Shown here piece by piece: positions 23,631 through 35,702 of a stretch of DNA of 64,000 nucleotides (positions are counted from its first letter, which is position 1; each line of letters opens with the position of its first letter). Source of the DNA: Diadophis punctatus similis (taxonomy: Eukaryota > Chordata > Lepidosauria > Squamata > Dipsadidae); contig JALIGW010000001.1 in the NCBI GenBank assembly GCA_023053685.1, positions 49,519,859 to 49,583,858 of the forward strand, written 5' to 3'. Below the pieces are notes generated by a model. It saw only the letters and a program-made list of their open reading frames with translations. It had not been told where the DNA came from and did not search any database. The position numbers were made by a program, and so were the translations under genes.

Positions 23631-23694
23631 CTCCCCCTCTCCCTCTCCCTCTCCCTCTCCCTCTCCCCCCTCTCCCCCCTCTCTCTCACACATA
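23631..23694 (+). repeat. (CTCCCT)n hexanucleotide array
   Basis: About five CTCCCT units, then C-rich CCCCCCTCT steps and CT/CA dinucleotides. Confidence 0.93.
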
Positions 23695-23843
23695 CACCCA
23701 CCAGGAACATCCAAATGACTTTAAAAAGCTCCCAGCAGAGAACTGGGTGTTCATATTTAACAGGGTGACTATTCAGACCCAAAGTGGGGGCTGACTGAGA
23801 AAGGAGGTATCTATGGCAAAGCTACTGGAGTAGTTGGCTTTCT

Positions 23844-24425
23844 CAGGCTGGACTACTCATGGCTGGACTACTGTAACGCACTGTATATGGGGCTACCCTT
23901 AAAGAACATTCGGAGACTACAATTGGTGCAAAATGCAGCTGCGCGAGCTGTGGTGGATGTTCCGAGATACACCCATGCAACACCTATTCTCCACCAGCTG
24001 CATTGGTTGCCCATTAGTCTCTGGACGCAATTTAAGGTGTTGGTTTTGACCTTTAAAGCCCTACATGGCTCAGGGCCAGGTTACCTCCAGGACCGCATCC
24101 TACCACACACCTCCCTTCGACCAGTTAGGTCCCACAGAGTTGGTCTCCTCCAGGTCCCATCAGCCAAACAATGCCGGTTGGTGGGACCACGGGGGAGAGC
24201 CTTCTCTGTGGGAGCCCCATCTCTCTGGAACCAACTCCCACCAGAGATCCAGACCATCCCCACTCTACTGGCCTTCCGCAAAGCCGTAAAGACATGGCTC
24301 TTCTGGCAGGCGGGTGAAGAAGATTGGATTCCCCCTGGATGAATGGTTTTGTTGCTTTTTAAAAAAAATTATGTTATGATTTTAAACTGTTTTTATTTAC
24401 TGTACTGTTAAATTAAATTAAATAC
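23844..24425 (+). mobile_element. L2-clade LINE 3' end, sense
   Basis: The frame 23887-24342 (151 codons) reads [20 protein letters not shown], then [52 protein letters not shown] and FRKAVKTWLF: the C-terminal RT region of L2 LINEs, open to its stop. The 3' UTR ends in (TTAAA)3. 5'-truncated just before LDYCNALY. It meets an antisense L1 tail-to-tail. Confidence 0.9.
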
Positions 24426-25414
24426 TTTTTTTTCAAAAGTTTTTTATTATTATTTCTACACAGACAATGCACATATTTATAAATTCATTCTCATTTCATT
24501 TTTCTATACATTCTATTCTTATTTTATATATATATTTCTTATATTTTCCTTAATGTTTTATTTGATTCAGGGTTGTTTCTTCCCCACCTCAATCTTTTAC
24601 AGCCTCTCCCTTTCCACCTTCCTTCTTCACCTCCTCTATCACTTCCTTTCTCTCCTCTCCCCTACTACCCTTCTACCCTCTCTCCTACTTCTCTACCCCT
24701 CTCTTCCCTCCTCTCTTCCTTATCCCTCTACCTAACCACTCCTTCTATGCTGTATTTTCTCATCTATAATCTAATTTTCAACAGCCCTGAATTTTTATTT
24801 TTATTTTTTACTTAATCTCATATTATTCCCAATTTATTCCATTTATAAACTCTCCAATTAATTTTTCCCTTTTTATGTGTTTGTCAATCAATATACTACC
24901 AGTTTTTGTTTTCCCCCTCCCCCCTCCCTCCCCTCCCCTTCCCCCTCCCTTCCCTGCCAACCCCCTACTTTCTTTTCAAGTGTTACATCTAGGTTATATC
25001 ATTTCTCATTTAATCTTCTTCATTTATATTCAATTTCTAACAATTTATAAAACTTCCCCCATGTCTTGTAGTACAAAGAATCTTCTTTATCATTTAATCT
25101 TAATGTTAGTCTATTCATTTCAGCGCAGTCCAAAATCTTCTTTATTATCTGCTCATCCTCCGGAATCTTTCCTGCTTTCCAGTTTTGTGCAAATACAATC
25201 CTTGCTGCGGTTACTATATGTATCATCAAGTATAGTTCTTCTTTCTTATAGCTTTCTGGCACTATTCCCAATAGGAAAATTTCAGGTTTCAATTCTGGTT
25301 TTTCCTAACCAAGTCTATATCTTAGTCCTAAATTTTCTTGCTTCAGTGCATGTCCACCACATGTGATAATAAGAGCCTGATGTCTGTTGACATTTCCAAC
25401 ATTTCAATGGTTTC
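24426..25414 (-). mobile_element. L1 LINE 3' end, antisense
   Basis: The minus-strand frame 25292-25020 reads EIFLLGIVPESYKKEELYLM, then VTAARIVFAQNWKAGKIP and a Trp/Lys-rich end. Upstream on the same strand, across a frameshift, are a CWKCQQ-like zinc knuckle and WWTCTEARKF. This C-terminal Cys-rich domain is typical of L1 ORF2. The 3' UTR is C/T-rich on the plus strand and ends at a T run (24427-24434), the reverse of a poly-A tail. 5'-truncated. Confidence 0.8.
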
Positions 25415-25430
25415 GAGTAGTTGGCTTTCT

Positions 25431-28400
25431 GATAGATGGGTAACTATGTCACTTGCTGATAGTGAGACTATTTTGATATTTCGATTTGCATAATCTACTC
25501 TCACATTTTAAATATACACATTTCAACTTTAGCTTTGTATTTTATAATGAGAAATTAATAAACATTTTACTCTAAGAAAAACAGGATGTGTGTGCACTTG
25601 AAGCTATTTTAAAACAATTTTCATACTTCGTATCTAAATCTACAGCTTCAGGTTTTTCAAAGGCTGCCTTGGGTTTTCACACTGGAGGATCTCCATCTCA
25701 AAATAAGAATATTGGAGAGTAAGTGGAACATATTCAGCAACTAGCTGGCATCTGGCAGACTGATGCCCAGTAAATTGTGCTAATTATATGCAAATAAAAT
25801 CTGTAAATTAGCTATGCTTTCGTGCTCATGATACATTTCTGATGTGGCCCTAAGTGTTAAATATTTTGCTCCCCCACATATCATTAGCTGAAATCTTGCA
25901 ATTTAATTATCAGTTATCAGAAAAACAGCATTTCGCTTTCCCTGTATCTTCTTTTTCCCTAGTCAAAAAGTTTTGCTTTCATGAAATGTCTTCTTGAAAA
26001 TAAATACATAGATTTTTGTATTTTACAAGTGTCCATTCTGATTTTAGGGAAAGGGTTGGATGGCAAAATTGAATTGGATGCAATCTAATATAGTCCCTTC
26101 CACCTCCCATTTAAATCATAGTGAATCCAGTGATTTATGTTAGTGGGAAATTGACTGAAGATCACCTAAGGACATCTAGCTTAGTCTAAAGATTACACTG
26201 GGCATCCCTAGAGTTTCCATAATCATCACATGGGAGGGAACTTTATGCACATATGATGCGTGTGTGCTCTTTTTCCTCTCCAGGTACAGCTCTGATCATC
26301 TACTTTGTCATTGAGAATGATATCATGGAGTTTATCCTTTGCTTCTTCTTTTTTTAACCACAATTCATATCAAAATGAAAGGGGAAACACAAAACACCTC
26401 TATTCTTTATATCAATTATAGTAATATTGTCAATAAGCAAGAGTGAAAGAATGTGTAACAGTCAGCATTTGAACTCCAAAAGTCATAATGGCTATGTATA
26501 ATTTCTTCCGACATAAATAAAACCATTTTCTCTCATATTAAAATTATAAATATTACAATTTCAGTAAAGATGGAAATAACTTGAAAAGATTGGATGTCTT
26601 TGTTACTCCTTGTTATTCACTGCTGAACTTTCCCTTACCTCTCCTGACAGGAATAGTTCAGTGCAAACGTATGGAAGGATTTTGATGTCATAGACAAACT
26701 TTGGTGGGACACAAGTGGTCCTTTGGTCTAAGTTGTATATGTCCCATAGGGCAAAGTAGCTCTTTAGTAGCAACCTCATGGAGATGAGAAAGAAACTTGA
26801 TCTGGATGGATCTGGATGGAAGTCTTTTAGCCAGCTGATAATTCTTCTCAAGCTCTTACTCGTTGAGTATTGGAAAGGGTAGGCATGCTTAAAATAAGCA
26901 TGAATAATAAATAAATGAACCAATTCTTTCATAAATTCAGGAACATTGAGACATATGACTAGGTTGAATACTCCTGATAGATGCAGGCTAAACTGAGAAG
27001 TAAAAGGGATGTCAAGCCACTTCTACTTTTGGCCAAGAAAACTATATGGATGTTCATGAAGGAGTCAATGTTAAGTGCAAGCGACATTATCCACATGTGT
27101 AGGGTTTAAGCTAACTATATATATATATAGGTATTCTGCCTATAATACAGGAATTTCCTCAGACTTCTTGCCTTTTCTTTGAAACAATAGATAAGGTCCC
27201 ATAAAACTTAGGGGAGGGGTCAATCTTATGTCTCTTGTAATGATTCAAGGCTATCTCCCTGCATGATCGCTCCTCCTTGCCTTGGCAGCTTCCCAACAGC
27301 CAAGCTCAACTTGCCCTCATTTACTCTAGTACCTTTCCCAAAACGATGTTGTCCAAATAAATTGGATTGCAGTTTCTACTACGGGTTGTGTAAAATCATA
27401 TATACAGTATGAAGGATACAGATTGGGGAAATCTTATACTATAGATGGGCAATTAATGCATGAAATACAGAGCATAGAGGTTGGGGTTCTTTCCCTCCTT
27501 TTATAAAAACAGCTGCAAAGAGCTGCCCACCTCTTCACAAGAACTTCCCAACTTCATTAAAGGAAGTTTATTTATGGATTTAGTTCCTGTCGGAAAGCTG
27601 GCCTTCCGCTGTTTTAGAAAGACCTCTTCTTAATTCTCTATTTGAAAAACACAAGCATGGCAATAGATATTGCCTTTGTAAATGACTTCCTGTATACTAA
27701 ACTTCCTATTTTTTTTAATACCCAAAGGGATCATTAAATAAATATTAGTAATTTTTAATGATCTTTTTACATTGATATAAGGAAGGGGAAAGGAGACAGG
27801 AATCTTTAGCTTTGGTTTAAAGAAATATTCCTGGGTGATTCAAGAAAAAATAAACAATCTGGCTGTTTAAGTGATTGTTCTGTATTCTCACTGAATTTAT
27901 TAGATGTATTGGATATAATGTAGAAAAGAAAAAAAGATATAGATTGCAATTCATTTTGAAATTGTAATGCAAACGCTATTCAAAGTTATCTGTCAGAGGG
28001 GAGTGTGTTGTTTGGGAAACTGCCTGGAATAAAATTATTTTAAAAGTAGGTTAGTGATCTTGAGATATAAAATATAAAACACTGCTCCTTAGACCAGCAG
28101 TCAATATCTGAATTCATAGGAAGTATCTTCTGCTTATAATTGCACACAATTAGAAGCATCATTTCCACCACAGTGAGACAGGAAACAGAGAACAGCCTCA
28201 ATTGTAACATAAACGTTTTAAAAATCCTCTTCCCAAATCAGGAAAATTATTCTATCGATTTTGCTTCATCAGTTCAATTGCCGCAGCCTTTACCTTCCCT
28301 CAAACAGGGAGTTATTTCCATTGGCAAATCTGTGGCTGACTTCTGTTTTTCTGAGGACAATTTTTTTTAAAATCAATGTTAGTTAGAACTGTGCATATTT

Positions 28401-28805
28401 TGATGGATGATTTGACATCTCACATCTGATCAACAAGCCAGTTCTTTGGCTTGTACAGCCCAGGCAAAGAAGCTATTGATTGCTTGGCAGGATAAAAGCA
28501 GATTTATCGTGTTTCAACCTTTTTCTCTGACACAGGTCACCTGTCATTTACTTTGTGAACAGCAGATAAGGTTCATGTGCTGCACATGCTCAGACCCTGT
28601 TGTTGTGGAGCAAAATGGGCTAGCTAGTCTGCTGATTAGAAGCAAAATCCCGCTTTAGTTTGTGGATGCTTCAGTCACAACTCCATTGATCTCCATCTCC
28701 ATTGATCCACATTATGCATTCTTGTTGCATTATAATCTGTGTTCTGGATTCCCACAATGCATTGGAACCCACATTAACCAAATGAGTAGGGTTATGGTTG
28801 CTATG
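25431..28805. other. Unassigned, possibly single-copy DNA
   Basis: A 3.4 kb stretch without any repeat or gene I recognise, one of the longest in the window. The longest frame (minus, 26932-26603, 109 codons) has no family motif. A short (AT)n lies at about 27114-27130. A candidate place for conserved non-coding sequence. Confidence 0.4.
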
Positions 28806-29318
28806 CAGGGGTGGGTTCTAATTTGTTTTACTACCGGTTCTGTGCGCGTGGCTTGTTTTGTGGGTGTGGCTTGATGGTCATATGACTGGGTGGGTGTGGC
28901 TTCATGGTTGTGACTCGGCAGGAGAGGCTTGGTGGTCATGTGACTGGGTGAGCGTGGCCAACTCAATGTCACTCAGGTTAAGGGGTGCCTCGCCTGGCCC
29001 CTCCCCTCCCAGCCATTCCTTGTCACACCCAGCCTCAACGTATCTATAGAAATGTTGTTCACCTTTTTTCAACTTATTATATTACATACTATAGATGTAC
29101 TTTCATGAACCACTGAAAGGAGGAAATGGCTCACATGCTTTGCCCAAGAGTGTGATAGGCAACAGGCTTTTAAGGGGCTGCCAAAAAGAAGGGGGGGGCA
29201 ATGTATTTTCCAAAGCATCAGAAGGCAAAACAAGAAGCAATGGATGGAAACTGAACAAAGAGAGAAGCAACCTAAAACTAAGGAGAAACTTCCTGACAGT
29301 GAGAACCAATCTAGGTAA
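28806..29318 (+). mobile_element. hAT left end fused to CR1 RT tail (copy 1)
   Basis: Starts with the hAT end caggggtgggttct and gtgggtgtggctt repeats (to about 29045), then runs into ctttcatgaaccactgaaag, and from 29140 into the CR1 C-terminal region (readable as RLLRGCQKEGGGNVFSKASE, then RRNFLTVRT). The identical order and join recur at 47368-48035. There is no right hAT end. This copy stops inside the CR1 C-terminal region. Confidence 0.75.
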
Positions 29319-29488
29319 AGAAATATTTCAATCATAATTTCACATATAAAATAGCCATTCGTGTAATACAACCTGCATATTGTTCAAAACAGTAATTAGT
29401 ATTATGGCTGATGTTTGACAGCAAGCCTAAAAGTCAAAGATCACAAGAGTGCTTCTTTCTCTGTATACAAAGCATCACATACCAGGAA

Positions 29489-29502
29489 TAGCATCTTTCT
29501 TT

Positions 29503-29586
<84 letters not shown>

Positions 29587-29625
29587 TCCTTCCTTCCTTC
29601 CTTCCTTCCTTCCTTCCTAACTTCC

Positions 29626-29721
<96 letters not shown>

Positions 29722-29761
29722 GCCTTCCTGCCTTCCTTCCTTCCTTCCTTCCTAACTTCCA

Positions 29762-29860
<99 letters not shown>

Positions 29861-29961
29861 GTCTCTATCTCCCTTCCTGTTTCTTTGTTTCTTTGTTTCT
29901 TTATTTCTTTATTTCTTTGTTTCTTTGTTTCTTTGTTTCTTTGTTTCTATCTCTCTCTCTT

Positions 29962-30028
<67 letters not shown>

Positions 30029-30178
30029 CTTTGTCTTTCTCTCTCTCTCACACACACACACTTCCCCTTCCTTCCTTCCTTCCTTCCTTCCTCCCTCCCT
30101 CCCTCCCTCCCTCCCCCGTCTCTCTCTCACACACATACTTACTCTTTCTTTCTCTCTTTCTCTTCCTCTCTTTTATTT
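29489..30178 (+). repeat. Pyrimidine microsatellite complex
   Basis: About 690 bp of T/C repeats: (TTTC)n and (TTCC)n alternate three times (29489-29870), then (TTTG)n/(TTTA)n (29878-29945), (CT)n (29957-30022), (CA)n, (TTCC)n and (CCCT)n (30066-30113), with CA and CTTT again to 30178. The 240-273 aa frames here are artefacts. Confidence 0.97.
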
Positions 30179-30182
30179 TGGG

Positions 30183-30812
30183 GAAGAGATGGGGAACTCA
30201 TCAAATTTGCAGATGACACCAAACTGTCAGGAATAGCCAACACTCCAGAAGATAGGCTCAAGATACAGAAGGATCGTGACAGACTTGAACATTGGGCGCT
30301 ATCTAAGAAAATGAAATTCAATGGTGAAAAAAGTAAGGTTCTACATTTAGGCAAGAAAAACAAAATGCACAGGTACAGTATATGTGGTACCATGCTCAAC
30401 AGTAGTAACTGTGAGAGGGACCTTGGACTCCTAGTGGACAACCATTTAAATATGAGCCAGCAGTGTGCAGCAGCTGCCAAAAAAGCCAACACAGTTCTAG
30501 GCTGCATAAACGGAGGGATAGAATCAAGATCACGTGAAGTGTTAATACCACTTTATAATGCCTTGGTAAGACCACATTTGGAATACTGCATTCAGTTTGG
30601 TCGCTAAGATGTTTAGGGGACTGGAGGCTAAAACATATGATGAATGGTTGCAGGAACATGGTATGTCTAGTTTAATGAAAAGAAGGACCAGGGGAGACAT
30701 GATAGCAGTGTTCCAATATCTCAGGGGTTGCCACAAAGAAGAGGGAGTCAAACTATTCTCCAAAGCACCTGAGGGTAGAACAAGAAACAATGGGTGGAAA
30801 CTAATCAAGAAA
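30183..30812 (+). mobile_element. CR1 LINE RT fragment, sense
   Basis: From 30195 it reads [13 protein letters not shown] (intact FADD), HWALSKKMKFNGEKSKVLHL, RDLGLLVDNHLN, and [13 protein letters not shown] deletion at about 30603 removes the SPYYKKDI region, then GLEAKTYDEWLQEHGMSSLM and RTRGDMIAVFQYLRGCHKEE continue to 30812. It starts at the same RT point where the 4.4-6.1 kb copy resumes after its deletion. Flanked by microsatellites at both ends. Confidence 0.9.
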
Positions 30813-30880
30813 GAAAGAATGAATGAAAGAAAGAAAGAAAGGAAGGAAGGAAGGAAGGAAGAAAAAGAAAGAAAGAAATG
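30813..30880 (+). repeat. (GAAA)n/(GGAA)n array
   Basis: Starts exactly where CR1 similarity stops, inside the codons for ...LIKKER. It is the reverse-complement motif of the 29.5 kb complex. Confidence 0.93.
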
Positions 30881-31321
30881 TAATTAATTAATGAACACAG
30901 GTCAACTAGACTGATTATATTGATTTTATTTGGAACTTTCTATGTAATTGGTTTATTTCCTGATTTTTCTATATTCTTCTTTTCTTAACAAACTCTTGTA
31001 TCTAGAAATTTCATTTTATTGATTTAAAAAGGGAATTTCTAGCCAGAAAGACTATGCATCAGGACCTTCAGCACGACTGATAGCAACTTACAGTAATAAT
31101 CTTTTATTAAAACAAAGCTTTAGAAATTATCCACCATTTTCTAATTTTAAAATGTTTCCTTCTCCCAAAACATGCCACTGAGTATTATGACAAAATAAAA
31201 GAGAGTTCCTCCAGATGTGATAATTGAGATAATTCTAATTATTTCTAGTGGGGGGAAAAGATATAGCTCTCTCTCAAGATGAATGACTTATATTTGTTAA
31301 TGGTATACCGAGCCATTAACC
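30881..31321. other. Unassigned DNA
   Basis: Nothing recognised. Confidence 0.45.
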
Positions 31322-31588
31322 CAATGGTGAAATCCATTTTTTTTTACTACCGATTCTGTTGGCATGGCTTGGTGGGTGTGGTGTGGCTTGGTGGGCGTGG
31401 CTTGGTGGGCATGGCAGGGGAAGGATACTGCAAAATCCCCATTCCCTCCCTACTCCTGAGGGAAGGATATTGCAAAATCTCCATTCTCACCCCACTCTGG
31501 GGCCAGCCAGAGGTGGTATTTGCTGGTTCTCCGAGCTACTCAAAATTTCCGCTACCGTTTCTGCAGAACCTGCTGAATTTCACCCCTC
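31322..31588 (+). mobile_element. hAT-like element with gtgggcgtgg repeats
   Basis: Begins caatggtgaaatcc and ends gaatttcacccctc, an imperfect inverted repeat. The interior has four ggcttggtgggcgtgg-type units and two diverged copies of an actgcaaaatccccattc segment. No clear 8-bp duplication was found. Confidence 0.6.
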
Positions 31589-31794
31589 AAACTTCACCAA
31601 ACTTCACCAATCAAACTGAATCATATCTTCTTACAATTCAGTAAATTTAATTTTGTACAAATGAAGATTGAACAAAATAGCCCTATCCAATTTGCAGGTA
31701 TTCCAGACAGTATTTTGGTTTCCTTGTCTTGTTATTTGGCTAATATATTCCAGTGAGATAAGTGCCCCAGCACTGCAACATTTTCCCCTTACAG

Positions 31795-31927
31795 CAGTGG
31801 TGTCAAACTTGCATCGTCATGGGGGCGTCACGTGATGTTTCTCGACTTTTTACCTTTGCTAAACTGGGTGTGGGCGTGGCCAGCATGTGATGCATCCGGA
31901 CCACAGGTCGCGAGTTTGACAGCCCTG
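31795..31927. mobile_element. hAT MITE, CAGNGGTGTCAAAC ends
   Basis: 133 bp from cagtggtgtcaaac to gtttgacagccctg, with a perfect 8-bp duplication, ccttacag, at 31787-31794 and 31928-31935. Interior includes gtgggcgtggccagcatgtg. Confidence 0.95.
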
Positions 31928-31935
31928 CCTTACAG

Positions 31936-33236
31936 TGAAAGAGGATTTCATTTCCTTCAATTCTACTTTGTTTTTCTTACTGAAAATATTAGGGAATGAC
32001 AAGAATAAAATAAAATCCTTATATGGAAATGAGATATTTCTTTGCAAGCAGTGGTATTCCCGCCCCCCCCCCCAAATCTCCGTCCTTCCATTACATTAAA
32101 TGCTACATCAAGAATAATAATATAGTAGTGTAGTAACATTAAAGAAGAAATGTTCATTTTATTACTTATGAAGTGAACGCAAAATTGGTCATTTATGCAA
32201 ACACACATAAACATATCAGAATCCTAATAGCCTATAGTTCACAGAAGGGGGAAATTACTGTGTTTCAAGAGGTACTTTCTTGGAAGTTGTCTGATAAAAG
32301 ACTTTAATTAAGATTGTTTCCATATGCAAATGTAAGCTGGGCATTCAAGAGCTCTAATGCTCCAGCTGAAAAAGAACACATCAATCTAACAGCTACATTT
32401 CTTCCATGATTCCAGCTTTCTGCAAAGGCAGTTTATCTGAAGCAATTATCTTATCCAAATAAAAATGGAAATGGAAAAGTTAAATAAAAACAGAACATTT
32501 CGATGGAATCATTATAATATACCTCTTGGTTAGCAGTACACCTGACTTTGGGAGAGATAGCTTTCTAAATGCACTTCTCTATTTTTTACCTTCTGCATCA
32601 ATCTCACTAAATCTTCTTATGCAATGTGATGATGGATGCCAAGCTATCCTAGTTCTATTGTACAAATCAGCCCTTTAGAAAACCCCAGATCAGGAGCAGG
32701 ATCTGAAATAACCTCACCTTGCTTTTGTCTGCTTCCACCTTCAAAATACCGTGCCAGCACCAGATGCACCAGAATCCATATTAAACAAATATAGATAATG
32801 CATTTGACTGGAGGATACCTTTGTCACAGGTTAACATTTTTTTAAATCAGAGAGGTCAACATTCCTAATGACTGGTGGATCGCCAGGAATGTTGACAAAG
32901 TGACAAAATTGCTGCCATAATGTGGGTAGAGGGTTCCCTATTTCTGGAATGGCTACTTAGTGAACCTAATCAGTTATATTACTGTAATAATGGCAATTAA
33001 CAGAGATGAAAAATGATTTGATTGCCTTTTCTAATCTCCACTATCCACCAATGATGGTACCCACAATTCTACCTTACTCTGTCTTCTTTCTGTAAAAGTG
33101 AGCATATTTTTAAACAAAGTAGCAAAATTCAAAATTTTATTTTTTGAAAATTCCCAAACAATGTAGAACCTTTGGTCCCACAGGTATTCTTATAAAAAAT
33201 ATGCTGGAAATTGTTATTCTGTATCCTGATAACATT
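31936..33236. other. Unassigned DNA
   Basis: No gene or repeat recognised; a C run lies at 32063-32073. Confidence 0.45.
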
Positions 33237-33370
33237 ATTACCATGTTTCCCTGAAAATCAGACCTATCCCGAAAATAAGCCCTAGCCTGATTTTTAAGCT
33301 TGCGGCTAATATAAGCCCTACCCCAAAAATAAGGCCTAGTGAAGGCGGTGGGCATGGCCAACACAGTAGG
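33237..33370 (+). mobile_element. DNA-transposon fragment (ccatgtttccctgaaaat end)
   Basis: Opens with taccatgtttccctgaaaat followed by repeated aataagccc units (ccgaaaataagccc, aatataagccc, aaaaataaggcc). This is a known style of amniote MITE end. The partner end is missing, so it is a fragment. Confidence 0.45.
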
Positions 33371-33685
33371 AGGTGAGTGCATGTGGTCTGACGTGTTTGG
33401 TAGCAGCTGCTCTAAAAGTTTGATTCCTGCTCTATGGTTCAAACAAAAAGTATAATTTAACTGTGCATCTTTTGGTTGCTGCTGGTGAAACAAAGAATGC
33501 AAAATTATTAATGTACCCAAAATCTAATTCCTTCTCCTCAGTGGTCTATATCTTAGGCAATCTAGTATCCTTCACATGTTTTGAATTACTAATTCCAAAA
33601 TATGAGCCAGAAGGGAGGCATCAGGTTGGAGAAGGCTGCCTTACCCTTCCTTGAAAAAGCATAGCATCTCTTGTGTCAGCAACAG

Positions 33686-33862
33686 TAAGAATAGAATAGA
33701 ATAACAGAGTTGGAAGGGACCTTGGAGGTCTTCTAGTCCAACCCCCTGCTTAGGCAGGAAAACCTACACCACTTCAGACAAATGGGTATCCAACATCTTC
33801 TTAAAAAATTCCAGTGTTGGAGCATCACAACTTCTGGAGGCAAGTTGTTCCACTGATTAATT
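33686..33862 (-). mobile_element. CR1 LINE 3' end, antisense
   Basis: Minus strand is the standard CR1 terminus (gttggactagaagacctcca, then aggtcccttccaactctg), ending in attctattct. It is cut at 33862 by the hAT below; the few bases after 35702 (gttct) fit its continuation. Confidence 0.9.
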
Positions 33863-35694
33863 CAGAGGTGGGATTCTATGGGCCCTAACAGGCTTGCTAG
33901 AACCGGTTGTTAATTTTCTAAACAGTCCGGAGAACCGGTTGTTAGAAGAAATCTCCTTTTGTTTTTTTTTCACTTTACAGAGTTAATCCTGTAAGGAATT
34001 ACAACATTCTGGTGTTGTTTCTATAGCCTAATCTTTAGTGCCCTGCTTACAGAAACTGTCTCTCTGTTAAACCCTTATTACATTCTTATTGCAGTATGCC
34101 TAGACTTACTGTCTCCGGAGTTTTTTTTCCTTTGCTGATACTTTTTTTTCTTTGCTTGGCTTTCTTAAAGGGGAAGGGTTGTTTTAAACTTTTTACATGG
34201 GTGTTGGGAGGAAATACTTCCCTGTTGGAGTTCTCCCAGCACAGAGCTGCCGGAAAGAAGCTTCCAATGACAAGGAAGCAAGATGAGTGACATTCAGCAA
34301 GGCTTCTTGGCTAGCTAGAAAGATTGACATTTAAACGTGTGTTTACATACCCTTTCTGACTTTTGGTCTAAAACTGGTTTCTGGTGAAGTTTAATTCTGT
34401 GCTTGGTGATGTTTAATCCTGTGTTTATTGATGGGATAATTTTCCCTATTCAGCTTTGTTTGGAAGGAAAAATGTTAATCTCTGTTCCTGAAAAGAAGTA
34501 GCTTCAGAAATCTGGCTAGTTCCTGTGTCTATTTGTTCTGGTAATCGGTTTAACAAGCAACAGCTACTGTGTTTGCTCCTTTGCTTTATTCTAATTAGGC
34601 TTATCTCAAGTGCTTTTTCTATCTGGGGAGGGGGTTTTCCTTCACTGCTTTAGTGGTTCTTGGCACTGTCCTTTTGGGGTGTACTTCCAAGAGGCAGAAT
34701 GCAAGCTTGGCACTGATTTTTTTACTGCCTTTCTGGGGGGCATGTGATCTTTCCTTAAATCTGGATGACTTCCTTAGGATATCTTATGAGGTGAGTGAGA
34801 GCAGCTGGTATCTTTAAGTGGTGCAAATGGATCTAAAGATTGCTTCTCCTGGGTGTGCTCTTTCTGGAGAGCTTAAATGACCTCTCTGCTAAAGGGTTTC
34901 ACTTTATGAGCAAGAGTTGGCTGCTGATAGTTATCATTGCATTTTAACTATTTTAATTCCTCAAGGTGCTCTGGCTCCTGCCTGTTTTGTAACTCCAGCT
35001 TGCAGATATTTCTAATCTAATGATTGGTATTTAGGGCAGCTTTTTGCAAGCAAAGAAGGTTTTGCATTTTTATACAGGTACTGTGGTGAAGAGAAGCACG
35101 GCAGTTGACTTACAACAGTTCATTTAGTAACCATTCCAAGTTACAATGGCACTGAAAAAAGTGACTTATGACCATTTTTCACACTTATGACCATTTTTCA
35201 CACTTACGACCGTTGCAGCATCCCCACGGTCACAAGAGGCCAGGCGAGGAGAAGCGCCCCTTGACGTGAGTGATGTCAAGTTGGCCACACCCACCCAGTC
35301 ACATGACCACCTGGCCCCGCCAGGTGCACATAGGGACTACTCAGAGGGCTGAAAAAGTGATTTTTGACCAGTCCTCGCACTTACGACTGTCCTTACATTT
35401 TACATTTTGCGCCCTATCTTGTCACCATGGTGAAGAGAAGCACTGCAGCTTGAAGTGAGTGACATGGTTGTTAAGAATGCTGCAATGGACATAAATGTGA
35501 GGATGGTCATAAGTGTGAGGACTGGTCATAATTCACTTTTCAGCCCTCTGAGTAGTCCCTATACATGTAGCCACGCCCATCTGGTCACGTGACCAGCTAG
35601 CCCTGCCCACTCAGTCACATGACTACCAAGCCACGCCCCACAAATAAGCCATACCCACAGAACCGGTTGGTAAAAAAATTAAATCCCACCACTG
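33863..35694 (+). mobile_element. Long hAT element (1.8 kb), CAGNGGTGGG family
   Basis: Starts cagaggtgggattc, ends aaatcccaccactg, with a perfect 8-bp duplication, gattaatt, at 33855-33862 and 35695-35702. It is about four times longer than its sisters, yet the longest frame (34096-34290, 64 codons) is not transposase, so the extra 1.2 kb is unexplained. The right third contains two tandem cttatgaccatttttcacac units and a large inverted repeat (35297-35393 with 35500-35600). Confidence 0.92.
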
Positions 35695-35702
35695 GATTAA
35701 TT

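Noticed and set aside
26603..26932. 109-codon minus frame considered as a host exon
   Set aside because: No recognisable domain, no convincing splice sites at the edges, codon use unremarkable.
29415..30236. 273- and 255-codon open frames rich in Phe/Leu/Ser
   Set aside because: Translation of (TTTC)n, (TTCC)n and (CT)n arrays; no stop codon is possible in these repeats. Not a gene.
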